A stretch of 64,000 nt of DNA, taken from positions 2,412,278 to 2,476,277 of the forward strand of contig BDGG01000004.1 of assembly GCA_001949185.1 (NCBI GenBank), in the 5' to 3' direction. Shown piece by piece: positions 47,449 through 57,792 of the stretch (positions are counted from its first letter, which is position 1; each line of letters begins with the position of its first letter). The notes beneath the pieces are model-generated. The model searched no databases, was not told the origin of the DNA, and worked only from the letters and a program-made list of their open reading frames with translations. This stretch comes from Ramazzottius varieornatus. Taxonomy: Eukaryota > Tardigrada > Eutardigrada > Parachela > Ramazzottiidae. The position numbers and the translations under genes are program-made.

Positions 47449-50400
47449 ATGTTATTCCAGTCTTTGTTTTTAACTCTTCTGGTTAACTACTTTCCGTTGT
47501 CTGCCAGCAGTCCCAGACTCCCCACTCGTCATTTATGCTTGAACCTCCTGACGGATCTACTACAAAACCCGGTGTCTCTAGTGCAGCTAGACAGCGGTAA
47601 ACTTTACGTAGCTGAACGCGATGGGAAGATTCAGTTGGTGTCTATTGGCGATCGCTCAGCCCCGGAAGTAGCCTTAGACCTGTCAGACAAAGTGCTTTCA
47701 AAAGGTGAACAAACTTCGTCGAACTTTCACATAACCATAGAGCTGGATCGGAATGCGATTGCTATTGAGTCTGAGCACCTATGTTCCATTAGTTCACTCT
47801 ATAGTTCATGTTACCGGTACCTGGATGGTCATGACGAACCTTCTAACTTTGACCGTGCGTTTCGCGTTTCAGGCGATCATTTAGGAATTCTTGCCATGAC
47901 TCTACATCCACGATTCCGTTTCAACGGATTTATATATATCATGTACAGGTGCGTGAAGTACAATTAGAAAACACGCCCCAGTTCTTTGCTTATCTAAATT
48001 TATATCTAGTTGTTTGTTTTCGCAGCACGGATACAGACGACCCAGAGTTTCATCACAAACAACTCATAAGTCGGTTTACCCTGGCGTCTTCAAATACTTC
48101 TGAGGTCAGCTACAATACAAGTCCTTTGAGAAAACCATCATCAGCAAAGCAAACCACGTTCGGCAAATGTAAATAATATTAACGTAGCGCAAGGGTCCGT
48201 TTGAGCCACAACGAGACTTGTCAAGACAAGGTATAAAACGGGGAGCCTAGCTGAGTCTACAAAGTTAATGAAGGTGTCGAGATAATGCATGGCAAATGGA
48301 TGGTCAACATGTTTCAATTACTGTACGTTAAAACAAGTGCTGGATATGTCGGTTCATGCTTCGAAACTCTTTCAAAGGGCTCGAGTTTTTCGACTTTTGG
48401 GAAAGGGTAGTTTGTCCGCCGCGTTCGCATTCACGGAGACCCAATATCCGATGAGTAACTCGATACGGGCTGAGACTGATATCTTTGAATATTATCCGAG
48501 CTCGATAGAGGCACTGAAATGGGGATTATACTGAGAGGATTAGCCAACTATTCGGGGTTTAGTCGAAGAGGCCGGGAAAACGGGGATACACGTGGCGCGC
48601 AAGAATGGCTTGACAAGTTGCTGTAATGCCCGCAGTCTATAGACAGTGGCTATAGTCGGCAAGTGCAAGTAGAAATCTCAAGTACTTTTTGGGCTGAATA
48701 AAATCGAAGCTGCCCCACTTCAGTCGGCCTAATGAATCTAACAAATATGGTCAAAGTGTGTCCTATTCTGGACGCGGAAACGATTGTAAATCAACGCTTG
48801 TAACATGTCCCTGTTTGGCCCCGCTGTTCAACTGCAAACTGCAAACATACCGATTACCGTAATTGAGCTTAAGAGCGCCACATTACTTCCGCCCACAGTG
48901 AAGACCCAAAAGAAGCAAAAGTACAAGTAAAATAACAAGCTTGTAGTAAGTTCCCGGCTTTCTTCCATTTTGAATAGGATCTTGTTACGTGAATGAAGAA
49001 AACCGTCTGTATTAACTACTCCCCAAAAATAGTCTCCATTACTGGCTTGTATCGGGGTTCGTGCTTGTAAACACTTGAACCGTCTTCCGATATCGCCGAT
49101 TTCCCATGATGTCAAAAACAGTCAGCCGAAGTTTGATCCGAAAGTTTATCGTCATGTCTGAAGAACCCGCCTTTTATGCACTCTTCCGGCGGGAAACTAA
49201 ACTATTGGTGAGCTCGTTTCAGCATCGTAATTAAAAATAAAAAGTAGCCTATAGAAAATGTCACTTTTAATGCCGCGAGTACCGGAGACCCAATTGAATT
49301 ACCGGTGGTAGTAATTTCCTGTGCCGCAATTTTGCTTCTGTGTTGTAGATCGACAAATACAGTGAATCGATTATTCTGGAAATTTATCAATCAGCGCCTA
49401 CGGGAGGACAAATCTGGTTCGGATTAGAGGATCACGTCCTTTATGCAGCCGTAAGTACCAAGATCCCATATTTTACCCTTGCATCGTGCAAACCAATTTC
49501 ACAGTCTGGTCGCCAGGATTTGGTTGACGTTTTTGTACGAAACGTAAAGTCCAACATAATATAGAGCATGAAGTGAATTACAGTAGTATGCCAAGCGTGT
49601 TTCGAATTTCATAGGTCGGAGACGGAAGTAGAGCGCGTAGACGGCGTTTCGATCGCGGCTCGCACAATGGGAAGATACTACGGATCAACGTGGATGTGGA
49701 TCCAAAAATCGATGGAAACGTGCCTTACAAAATTCCAGCAGACAATCCTTTTGCTCATCAGCCTTCGACCTTACTTCCGGGTACTGCGAGAGCAGTTTAT
49801 CATCAGAAAATCATGCGGATCTATGTTCCTGAACATTTTGACAATATTTCAGAAGTTTATGCGTATGGCCTGCAAAACCCTTGGCGATGTTCGGAGGAGC
49901 AAAGAGAGACCAAAAAAGGCAAGTTTAGCGTTTCAAAGTAGAACAGACTTTGCCGTTCGCTCTTGTACTCAATGAGAATTTGCTCGCGAGTCAAAACCCA
50001 CCAAGATATCCGTATGTATCAAAACCTGCCGGCAGCGTGAACGTGCGGCAACGTAATATAGTTTTCGGGTTTGGCGGCTACTTGCTATAAAAGGCAATTA
50101 AAATGCAAATTGTGTGAGAACAAGAACAAACTTTTTCATTGCTCCAAATGACATCCAGCGTGACAACTGGTGCGATTAAACAGGCATCTCCTCTTGTGCA
50201 GGGATCACGCAGACACGAACCATATGCGTCGACGTGGGAGCCAAATTTTCTGACTTCAACATTATCCAAAAAGTAAGAGGGAACCCGAATATCATTAATA
50301 GAGCCCGACATCTATTCACACGTCAACAAGCACAGAAAACGAATTTACGTTTTAGGGAGGCATGTTTGGATGGATCGACGAGGCTTTTTCTCCTTGCCAC

Positions 50401-51072
50401 GATCTTGACAGTTGCCGCAACGCCTCCAGTAAGTCTTTTGGAGTGGACGAATCTTTCACGATTCTCGGAAAACCGCTAAACTAAGTTTGACTGATTCCTT
50501 GTTTTTCCGTTCGTTACTTTCAGAGCTCAAATCCGAGTTCAAGCTACCCATCTGCCGGTACTCTGGTATTGCGGTTGGGGGAGTTTTTTACCAGTCCTGG
50601 AACGTCTATCTTTTTGCCGACTACATGAGAGGGTTAGTAGTCCTTCTTATTCTCTAATTGGATTTGCAACCGCCTCGAAAAGAACGCATGTCGTTACGCG
50701 TCGTTAAACCCTCATCCTTTTAGATCCCTACACTACTTGAGAGCCACCCACTCAGGAAACGCATGGTTGCGTGGATCGGTAGAGATATTAAACAACGACA
50801 CTTGCGGTGCCAATCAGCGAACCCTGACCCATCAAACGGTCCTCAATCTTCAGCAGACATCCGACAAAGATCTCTACATACTGACAGTCTCTTCTGATAA
50901 TATTGATGAGGAACCCAACGGGCACTTGTATAAGATCGCCCTCCCAAAGCCTGCTTCGTTAGTAAGATCGGCTAACGGTGCAGCTGACCCAAAAAGTGCA
51001 TTTAGCTTCCGGTGGTCTTTTTATTTTTGTTTTATATACAGTTTGATTTTGCTTTGCTACAGAAAAGTTTAG
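47449..51072 (+). CDS. HHIPL: HHIP-like protein (glucose/sorbosone dehydrogenase beta-propeller)
   Basis: Extracellular protein related to hedgehog-interacting protein, with a six-bladed propeller like quinoprotein sugar dehydrogenases. Exons: 47449-47704, 47873-47948, 48026-48104, 49349-49450, 49615-49918, 50202-50272, 50356-50428, 50524-50632, 50724-51072; 1419 nt, 472 residues, phases consistent. Signal peptide MLFQSLFLTLLVNYFPLSAS; then LQNPVSLVQLDSGKLYVAER, GDHLGILAMTLHPRFRFNGF, GGQIWFGLEDHVLYAAVGDG, GSHNGKILRINVDVDP, YAYGLQNPWRCS, TRTICVDVGAKFSDFNIIQK then GGMFGWIDEAF, and WNVYLFADYMRG, all in HHIP/HHIPL order. The C-terminus ends in a hydrophobic helix (FYFCFIYSLILLCYRKV), implying membrane or GPI anchoring. 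The intron at 49919-50201 uses a GC donor (GCAAGT). The N-terminal cysteine-rich domain of vertebrate HHIP/HHIPL is not found. Intron 3 (48105-49348) is 1.2 kb and empty of recognised features. Confidence 0.88.
48105..49348 (+). other. Long intron 3 of the HHIP-like gene
   Basis: 1.24-kb intron between the exon ending SSNTSE and the exon starting IDKYSE. Open frames inside have no domain. I see no terminal-repeat element or RNA gene. Confidence 0.5.
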
Positions 51073-51348
51073 ATCTTTTGCCATTCCACACAACATATTA
51101 AACGTTTCTTCCTAGCCTACCGTCTGTGAGCTAGCAGCGCATGACTGCAGTGCAAGCCTATTGACCAAATTCCAGGCACTCACATAGATTTATAAAAATG
51201 CAAGAAAAGGGTTCCGAGACTCTTCCCATGCAGTAGCCATTGTACAGCCACATACTGTAGAACTCGAAATTGAGCCACTTACGATCACGGCAGCGGCTCC
51301 TCTAGGTGCGAAGTCGATCTGACTCGTTCGACCTCAAAGCTTCCTTCT

Positions 51349-52870
51349 TCACCGAGCTGGAAAACAAAAACGCACACATCTGGTATATAAGGTCCTGTTA
51401 GTGCAAGAACAAAAGGAAATGGATTCTTACTGCTCATGCCACCCAGCTGTTGAATGATGTAATCACTCAAGTTCGCCGTTCTAGGAGGAGGCGCACCATC
51501 GCCGTAGTCATCTCCGCCAGAACCACCTCTTCTTCGTCCACGACCCCTGCCTCCTCGACCTCCGCGACGTCCACCTCCGCGGCCTCTTCTGATGGGTTCG
51601 TCGATACCCGGATCGTTGTTCGGGTTATATCGGACCTCACGTGTAGCTTCTTTGGGTTTTTCTGGGTTGACGACCAGTTTTCTGGTCACCCCAGGTTCCT
51701 CGGCCGACATGTACGAGTTCGTGATCTGCAGGAGTCGTGGAGGCCGTCTGTCAACTGGTCCGATGGTAAGGACGGGTAGTTGCTCTGCGTTGTCACCGCG
51801 GGCGGCTGACACTTCCTGCTGCCGCTGTAGTGCAAACTCCCTCTGTTTCTCATCCTCTTCTTCCGACTCGTCGTCGTCGTTTCCAGCTTTCTCAGCAGCT
51901 TGGTTCACGATGTCCATGGCTTTGAAGTTCAACCCATTGCGGCTGTATTTGAGAGGAGTTCCGAAGGGTACCCAAGCTGGCCTGTCGTCGACTCGTCCGA
52001 GTCTCTTTCCGTGGACGACAACATCCTAAATAAAATTGTAGGTACTTTCGGCATACAGGACCGACAACCTATTGTAAACTCATGTTGTCTCACAAAGAGA
52101 AGATAGTCCTACTCGATGAATTTCCCATGCACGGAGCATGTGAGCGACAACACCACCGACGATCTTGACATTCTGATTATCCAGAAGCCAAAATCCGCTG
52201 GATATCTTGAAAGACCCTGAGATAAAAACTTTGGTTCCGGGAGGTGTCAGCGGGCTGAAAAAAAGTGTTCGGGTGGTCAGTTATCACAGCATAATCAATA
52301 TGCCCAAGAAAAGCTACGAGATTTCCGGACCTACCTCAGTTCCGTTTTAGAGTTTTCCACTGCCGTCACGAACTGCACGCCATCGGTCATTCGAAACCTC
52401 AACATACGCTTCCCTCCTTCGCTGAACTGCTTCAGGGATGGCTGAAGGATGTTGGTGATTTCCTCAATCTGCAGAAAGTACTGGACTGCACTGACCTGCA
52501 ACCGAAAGACATCCTGTAGTAGACGCAGCGATCTGCACACGACATAAGGAATTATACAATATCACATCACCACTCACCTGCCTGTCCGACAGTGCGCTCG
52601 CGTTAGGCGGTAAACCCGGCAGAGGATCATTCTTAAGATCGTTCTGCAAGAAAGGGGAACGACCTGCGGTACATCCGGGACAACGGGAGAGTCGGATACG
52701 GCGTAAATACGCGACATGCAGCTGAAGAATACCGTAGTCTGATACTCACGTTGAGGGATGTTTTCCACGACTGCTGATTGTCCATCATGTTAGTCCATCT
52801 ACAGCAGCAACGCTGACGGTGAGATAAACCCAATTAAGTTACCTAACACTCAGACGGTCGGACCGACGCG
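51349..52870 (-). CDS. TDRD3: TDRD3-like protein: RMI1/TDRD3 OB fold with C-terminal RGG box (5' end unresolved)
   Basis: TDRD3 partners topoisomerase 3-beta in RNA/R-loop metabolism; the OB fold (DUF1767/RMI1-type) contacts the topoisomerase. Resolved exons: 52870-52843, 52798-52750, 52643-52578, 52513-52496 (18 nt), 52468-52335, 52254-52113, 52025-51431, 51356-51349; phases agree. Motifs: WKTSLNNDLKNDPLPGLPPN, DVFRLQIEEITNILQPSLKQ, RMLRFRMTDGVQFVTAVENS, PLTPPGTKVFISGSFKISSG, FWLLDNQNVKIVGGVVAHML and PAWVPFGTPLK, the last typical of TDRD3 rather than RMI1. A charged middle region leads to an RGG box (GRGGGRRGGRGGRGRGRRRG) near the end. No Tudor domain and no clear UBA domain is seen, unlike vertebrate TDRD3. 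The final exon codes only the last two residues before TGA. Coding 5' of 52870, perhaps from an ATG at 53117 or 53074, is unresolved. Confidence 0.8.
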
Positions 52871-53241
52871 CTAGAAATCAGCAGAACAAAGAATTTACTG
52901 TAACTGAGGATTTGGATGTCTGATACGATAACTCTGATTACCGGGTGGAAGAACACTGCAGCACTGAGTGGAGTGCGACTACCACACCATTGTGGGGCAG
53001 CCCACCACAGGAAGCGACAAATCGACGTCACAGCGGGCACCGCTGGCCTCTCGAGTCTCCACTCTTCCGCGGTCGTTCATATTCTTATACCTTCGTCTCT
53101 GCTTTCGGATCTGCCATTATTACTTCCAACGCCCAGGTAAGGTATAAAATACAATACTGTGTGTCGTTCTGCCTCAACTTTAGAGAACCTTCCTCGTTCA
53201 GACAGTTTCACAGCAGCTTAGGCTTAGTCCAATGCATATGC

Positions 53242-54892
53242 TCATCCCAGCACCTCAAGCATGCTGGATGTGGGAACACTCCTGTTAGACCAGACAAAGA
53301 ATCCATGCACCCGGTGAAGTACTCGCAGAAGTAAAAGCTGTGAAACAGTTTCACGATCGACCAACAACAAAAGCATCTTCCATGGTTCGCTCGGCTTGTG
53401 GCCCTCATTCTCGCGATATGAAAGTACTGTACTTCTTTCTCATGATGCAGGAAACGCGGTGTTCTTGTTGTCCTGAAGGCTACTTTGTAATGAATCTTCT
53501 GAGCAAACGTGCCACCGTCTTACAGCAGCACATTCAAAGCTACACCACAGAGTAATCGTCGCGACTGAGGACTGCAGGATTCTTGCTGCAAACAAAGCAT
53601 AAAAAGTTCGATTAAAGCCGCAGTCATAAATACTAGTCCCGGTACAACTAACAAATTTACCTGTTTGATCTGACCAAGTAAAACTCTTTGCACCTGCAGC
53701 TGCCTGCATTTTGAGACAGGTCGACCGCTACTCCAGGTTCGTTTGCTTTCTCCAAGACATATTCGAAACCCCGCACCGAAGGCCACAGCTTTCTCTTCTT
53801 CAAAACTTTATCAAGCACAGCCTGCAGGGCATCCTCCGGTTCCACTGTAATCTTTGTAAAACTACCTTCCACAAAATTGACCTTGATGACGTCCGCCACG
53901 CTGACTTCTTCCTGGGTGGTAGTCTCCATAAATGCCCAGGGAGAGTTGGAGAACTTATGGACCAGCTGCGTCATTCCGACTTGCATGTCAGGGAAATCTT
54001 GATCCAGCTCGCCATTCTCTTCCACCATGCGAAGACGATACTTATTCGGAGGATGCCGGAGCTTTACTTCCGGGTTGCCTTCTGTCCACTGAAGGCAGAT
54101 CAACCCAACCAAGTCAGCGAAACAGGCGTCTGCCACGATGGTTACGTTTATACTCGGTTTCACCAGGTGTTTCTCAAATCCAGGTAGATGCATAAAGATC
54201 TTGAAACGGTCCACGGAAGCTGTCTTAGGTAATCCACGTCCGTCAAACTTGGTGTACTGTTTGAGAAGTAGCTACCGAGAACCCAAAACAGTCGTGACCA
54301 GATCTATGGTGTCGCTGGTATGAGGTTACACATACCTGCTGCTGCAAGTGCGGAGTCATGCGCTCGCTGTTCTCCAGGTCCAAAGTCAATGCGGACTTCC
54401 TGCCAACTTCAGCACTCTTTGCAGGTAGCGGAACGGGCACAAACTCTTCTTTGCCATCATTTGAGTTCTTCTCAGAGGAGGCCTTATCAGCGGTCCAACG
54501 CGTTATTTGTACACGTCCCTTCTCCTCCCGTTCTTTGCGGACTTTCTCGAGACGGACAGCCGTATTTGATCTCCGCCGGATACTACGAGTATCTTGATCA
54601 ATTGTGATATCCGGAGAGTGGGATCGATGTAGCTTCTGGGTACTGTCGTCCTCATGAGTGCTTAGAGGTGAGGAAGTGGACGACGTGCCGAAGGAGTTTA
54701 AGCTGTCCTCGGGTTCAAGCTCGGAAGCCAGAATGGTTTCGCATATACCGGTATCGTCACTGACGATGAACTGATTCCGAATAAACGAGAGAAGCCTAAG
54801 GAAGATCCGACGTGTTTGAAATAAGAAGCAGCTGGCCAGATCATAGACTCGTAGTCTCGTACTCACCATTTTTTGTCGTCCAGAAACGCCAT
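53242..54892 (-). CDS. MAPKAP1: SIN1/MAPKAP1, mTORC2 subunit (C-terminal exons unresolved)
   Basis: Essential mTORC2 component whose CRIM domain recruits AGC kinases such as AKT. Secure exons: 54892-54867 (26 nt), 54795-54336, 54256-53661, 53585-53546, with consistent phases. The tiny first exon gives MAFLDDKKW, matching the MAFLD start of vertebrate SIN1. Next come FIRNQFIVSDDTGICETILA, IRRRSNTAVRLEKVRKEREE, and the CRIM region from YTKFDGRGLPKT through DLVGLICLQWTEGNPEVKLR and VEENGELDQDFPDM. A Ras-binding-like segment follows: LKKRKLWPSVRGFEYVLEKA, NEPGVAVDLSQNAGSCRCKE, FYLVRSN. Downstream of 53546 a pleckstrin-homology domain is expected. I see only a candidate last stretch (VLSYRENEGHKPSEPWKMLL, then ETVSQLLLLRVLHRV) ending at TGA 53242, and could not join it in frame. 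The end coordinate is therefore provisional. Confidence 0.85.
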
Positions 54893-55449
54893 GAAGAATC
54901 AGGCCGGAAGCGCTTCTTCCAGAGTCTGAAATTCGATCATCCGGAGCCTGCATAAGCGCATTCCCGAGTTGAGAAAGACTGGAGGGCTGGTTGCGTCGGT
55001 TGATACACAGAGGCTGACCGGGAGTCATTCAAACCGGAAAACGGAAAATTCGAATTTTGAATTTTGTTGTTAGCAAGCTTGCGATAAACGGGTGTCCCTT
55101 CATTTGATTGCGTGATCTGGTATTATCCACCAGTAGAGCGCTCAACTAATCAACGAACTGTATAGGCCTGCGGAATGTGGACTGTCCACAGGCCATTGCC
55201 ACAGACGCCAGCTCATCAGCTGCCGTCGCCTGCCGATGTTGTTGTTTCCGGAATCGGAGTTTATTCGGTGTATCGGACGTGGCCCGTTGGAAACTGGATT
55301 TGTTGCTCTTCTGCTGACCGTAGTCATGGGATGTCGGAATACCTCGGCTTCTGGACAGTGTGACATTCTTTCCGGGAGCATAGCCAGCATTTGAAACGCC
55401 AACACCAACTGTATCGCCTCAAGGAGCTCATACGTGTGGATAAACGGCC
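54893..55449. promoter_or_regulatory. Bidirectional promoter region SIN1 / ALG5
   Basis: 557 bp between divergent start codons. Contains an open minus frame (to 55028) that overlaps the SIN1 first exon in a different frame and is not coding. No specific promoter element can be named. Confidence 0.45.
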
Positions 55450-57120
55450 ATGATCCGCTCGGTCTGGCATATCCTCACTCGGACGCTTCCCAAGATAGTT
55501 CTCTGCGGCTTGCTAGTCGTACTCGTGGTAAGTTGAAATACTGCTTGAGCACCATGAGCTCTGATACCTGACGAACATATCGATAGGGTTTGTCTTACAG
55601 GCCGCATTCTTCTTCCTCAAAGGGACAACCAAGCCATTGGTCCAGATTTTACGTTTTTCTGACGAATATTATTTTTGGGATGAAGCCAAGCGCGCCAAGG
55701 AGCGGTTTCCTTCAATCTCTGATCCAGCCACTGTCTCACTGTCGGTAATAATTCCGGCATACAATGAGGAGAACCGATGTGAGTCTACGAGTATCAAAGA
55801 ACCCTGGATGCTCTAAAACACGGTTCATACATCTGATCCGTTTCTGTTTTTGTTCTTTGCAGTGCCAAAAATGCTGGAAGAATGCATCGAATACCTTCAC
55901 TCGAGGCAGAAGACAAACAGAGATTTTACGTTTGAAATAATCGTAGTCGACGACGGCAGTCGCGATAAAACTCATGAGGTGTTTTCATCTACCGCTTCCA
56001 TCATCGAGTTGATTACATTTGGATAAAAGTCAAATTACTTGGCCTGGAGGTTTGACAATTACCTGCGTGTGCAGCAGTAATCTTGATATCTGTTTCAGGT
56101 GGCCATGGGATATTCTGCACGGCTGGGATCCGACTGCTTCCGGGTACTGAAACTTGCTCAAAACCGTGGCAAAGGGGGCGCCATAAGACTGGTGAGACAC
56201 GTGCATGTAGTAATTATTTAGAATGGAATTTTGAACCAAAGAGACTCGGTCCAATCTTCAGGAATGCATTGTTACATAGGGGGTATCGTCTTGTAGAGGC
56301 AAGCTCATACTCTTTGCTGATGCTGACGGAGCAAGTAGGTTCTCAGACCTAGATCATCTGGAAGAAAAGTTGCCTAGTGGGCGGTCAGAGGCCATAGCTG
56401 TGGGTTCGCGTGCTCATCTTGAAAGTCGCGCAGTTGCGGAGGTACTACACACTCTGTTTCTACTTGATACTGTCGAATACCTGAGATTTACTATTTCGGT
56501 GTTGTTGTTCTTTGTAGAGATCCATGTTTCGAACGTTTCTGATGAGGGGCTTTCACTTTCTCGTCTTCCTTTGCGGCGTCACCGACATCAAAGACACGCA
56601 GTGCGGTTTCAAGCTCTTCACTCGACCCGCAGCTAAAATGTGCTTCTGTAATATGCATGTTGAGAGATGGTAAGATCTGGAGTAGGAACAATATTTCTGC
56701 ATCGCTTACTTCGTTGGTGATTCATTTTTTTGCTCTTCATGAATCCTTGTATGCATAAACAACACGAGCTCGACTAAGTTCATATATTGGTTTTATGCTT
56801 TCAGGGCGTTCGATATTGAGCTACTTTACATTGCGGAGACCTTCAATATTGATATCCACGAGGTTGCCGTCAACTGGCAAGAGATTGAAGGTGGTTCGTG
56901 TTGCAACGGATGCAACATCTGGCGAAAACCTCAGGCATGTTGGAATTTACTCGGTTTTGTTTTTGCAGGATCGAAAATTATACCGGTGTTCAGCTGGCTT
57001 CAGATGGCCATAGACATTTTACGGATACGGATTTTCTATCTTCTCGCTCTGTGGAAGATGGATAAATCGTCCACAGGGAACTTTCAAGATCCTCGTGCGA
57101 AGCAGCACCACAGTGACTGA
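55450..57120 (+). CDS. ALG5: Dolichyl-phosphate beta-glucosyltransferase
   Basis: ER-membrane GT2 enzyme that makes dolichyl-phosphate-glucose, the donor for the terminal glucoses of the N-glycan precursor. Exons: 55450-55527, 55601-55778, 55863-55978, 56099-56191, 56280-56441, 56518-56669, 56805-56890, 56969-57120; 1017 nt, 338 residues, phases consistent. An N-terminal signal-anchor helix ([17 protein letters not shown]) precedes the GT-A domain: [66 protein letters not shown] (DAD metal motif), [73 protein letters not shown]. The QCGFK block and the W-EIEGSK block separate ALG5 from dolichyl-phosphate mannose synthase. It converges on STIM with about 670 bp between stops. Confidence 0.96.
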
Positions 57121-57792
57121 TAGTGTCACCGTCGAATGTTGCATGCTTTTCACGCCAGTTAACAGGAAGCAAATGTGGCCTTTTTTTTCTTTTCAGGTTA
57201 AGTTTACGTTAAGTTTACAGAGCAGTCAAAAGTACTAACGCTGACAGAGTATTTGAGGTATATCTGCCTCACCATTTCATTCCGTTGTATCCGGAGGAAT
57301 TGAGAATTCTGGTTCGACCGCCTTTCTGCTCACCAAAAACTGGGCGCGTGACACCATCGATTTGTTCTTTGCAAATTCAGACGAGGTTCGAACGTAGTAA
57401 AGCGAGTTTACGAATAATGTAAGGAAACCACCTGCAGTCTACTCTCATTATTTTTTAACAAATTGCGGACTACAAACAGGGAAATAAGAACAAAAGTTAC
57501 CCTCAGTTCAAAGAGACTCGATACCATTTACTCATTTGAAATCAGAAGAAACGCTAGTTCTCGAACATCGTCCAACCTGAGGCACTCACGGACCGTGGCG
57601 AAGAATAATTTAGTGGAAGCTAATAAAGAAGGCCCCGAACATACCGGTCAAGGGAAAGACGGTAAAACTGGAAGAGTTAACGAAAAGGCTCAAACCGGAA
57701 ATACGATGTTCTCCAACATCAAATACGGATACTGATGCGGGAACAGCTAGACTTTATCACTGAGACAAAAGGCACTTAGGATACGGCGCGTA
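57121..57792. other. Convergent gap ALG5 / STIM
   Basis: 672 bp between two stop codons. A plus-strand open frame with ATG at 57463-57735 (90 residues, Lys/Arg/Ser-rich, MRTTNREIRTKVTLSSKRLD) has no domain and no splice partner; it may be chance or 3' UTR. Nothing else is recognised. Confidence 0.4.

Noticed and set aside
57463-57735. Plus-strand ORF of 90 codons downstream of ALG5
   Set aside because: Lys/Arg/Ser-rich, in the 3' region between convergent genes; no domain or splice support.
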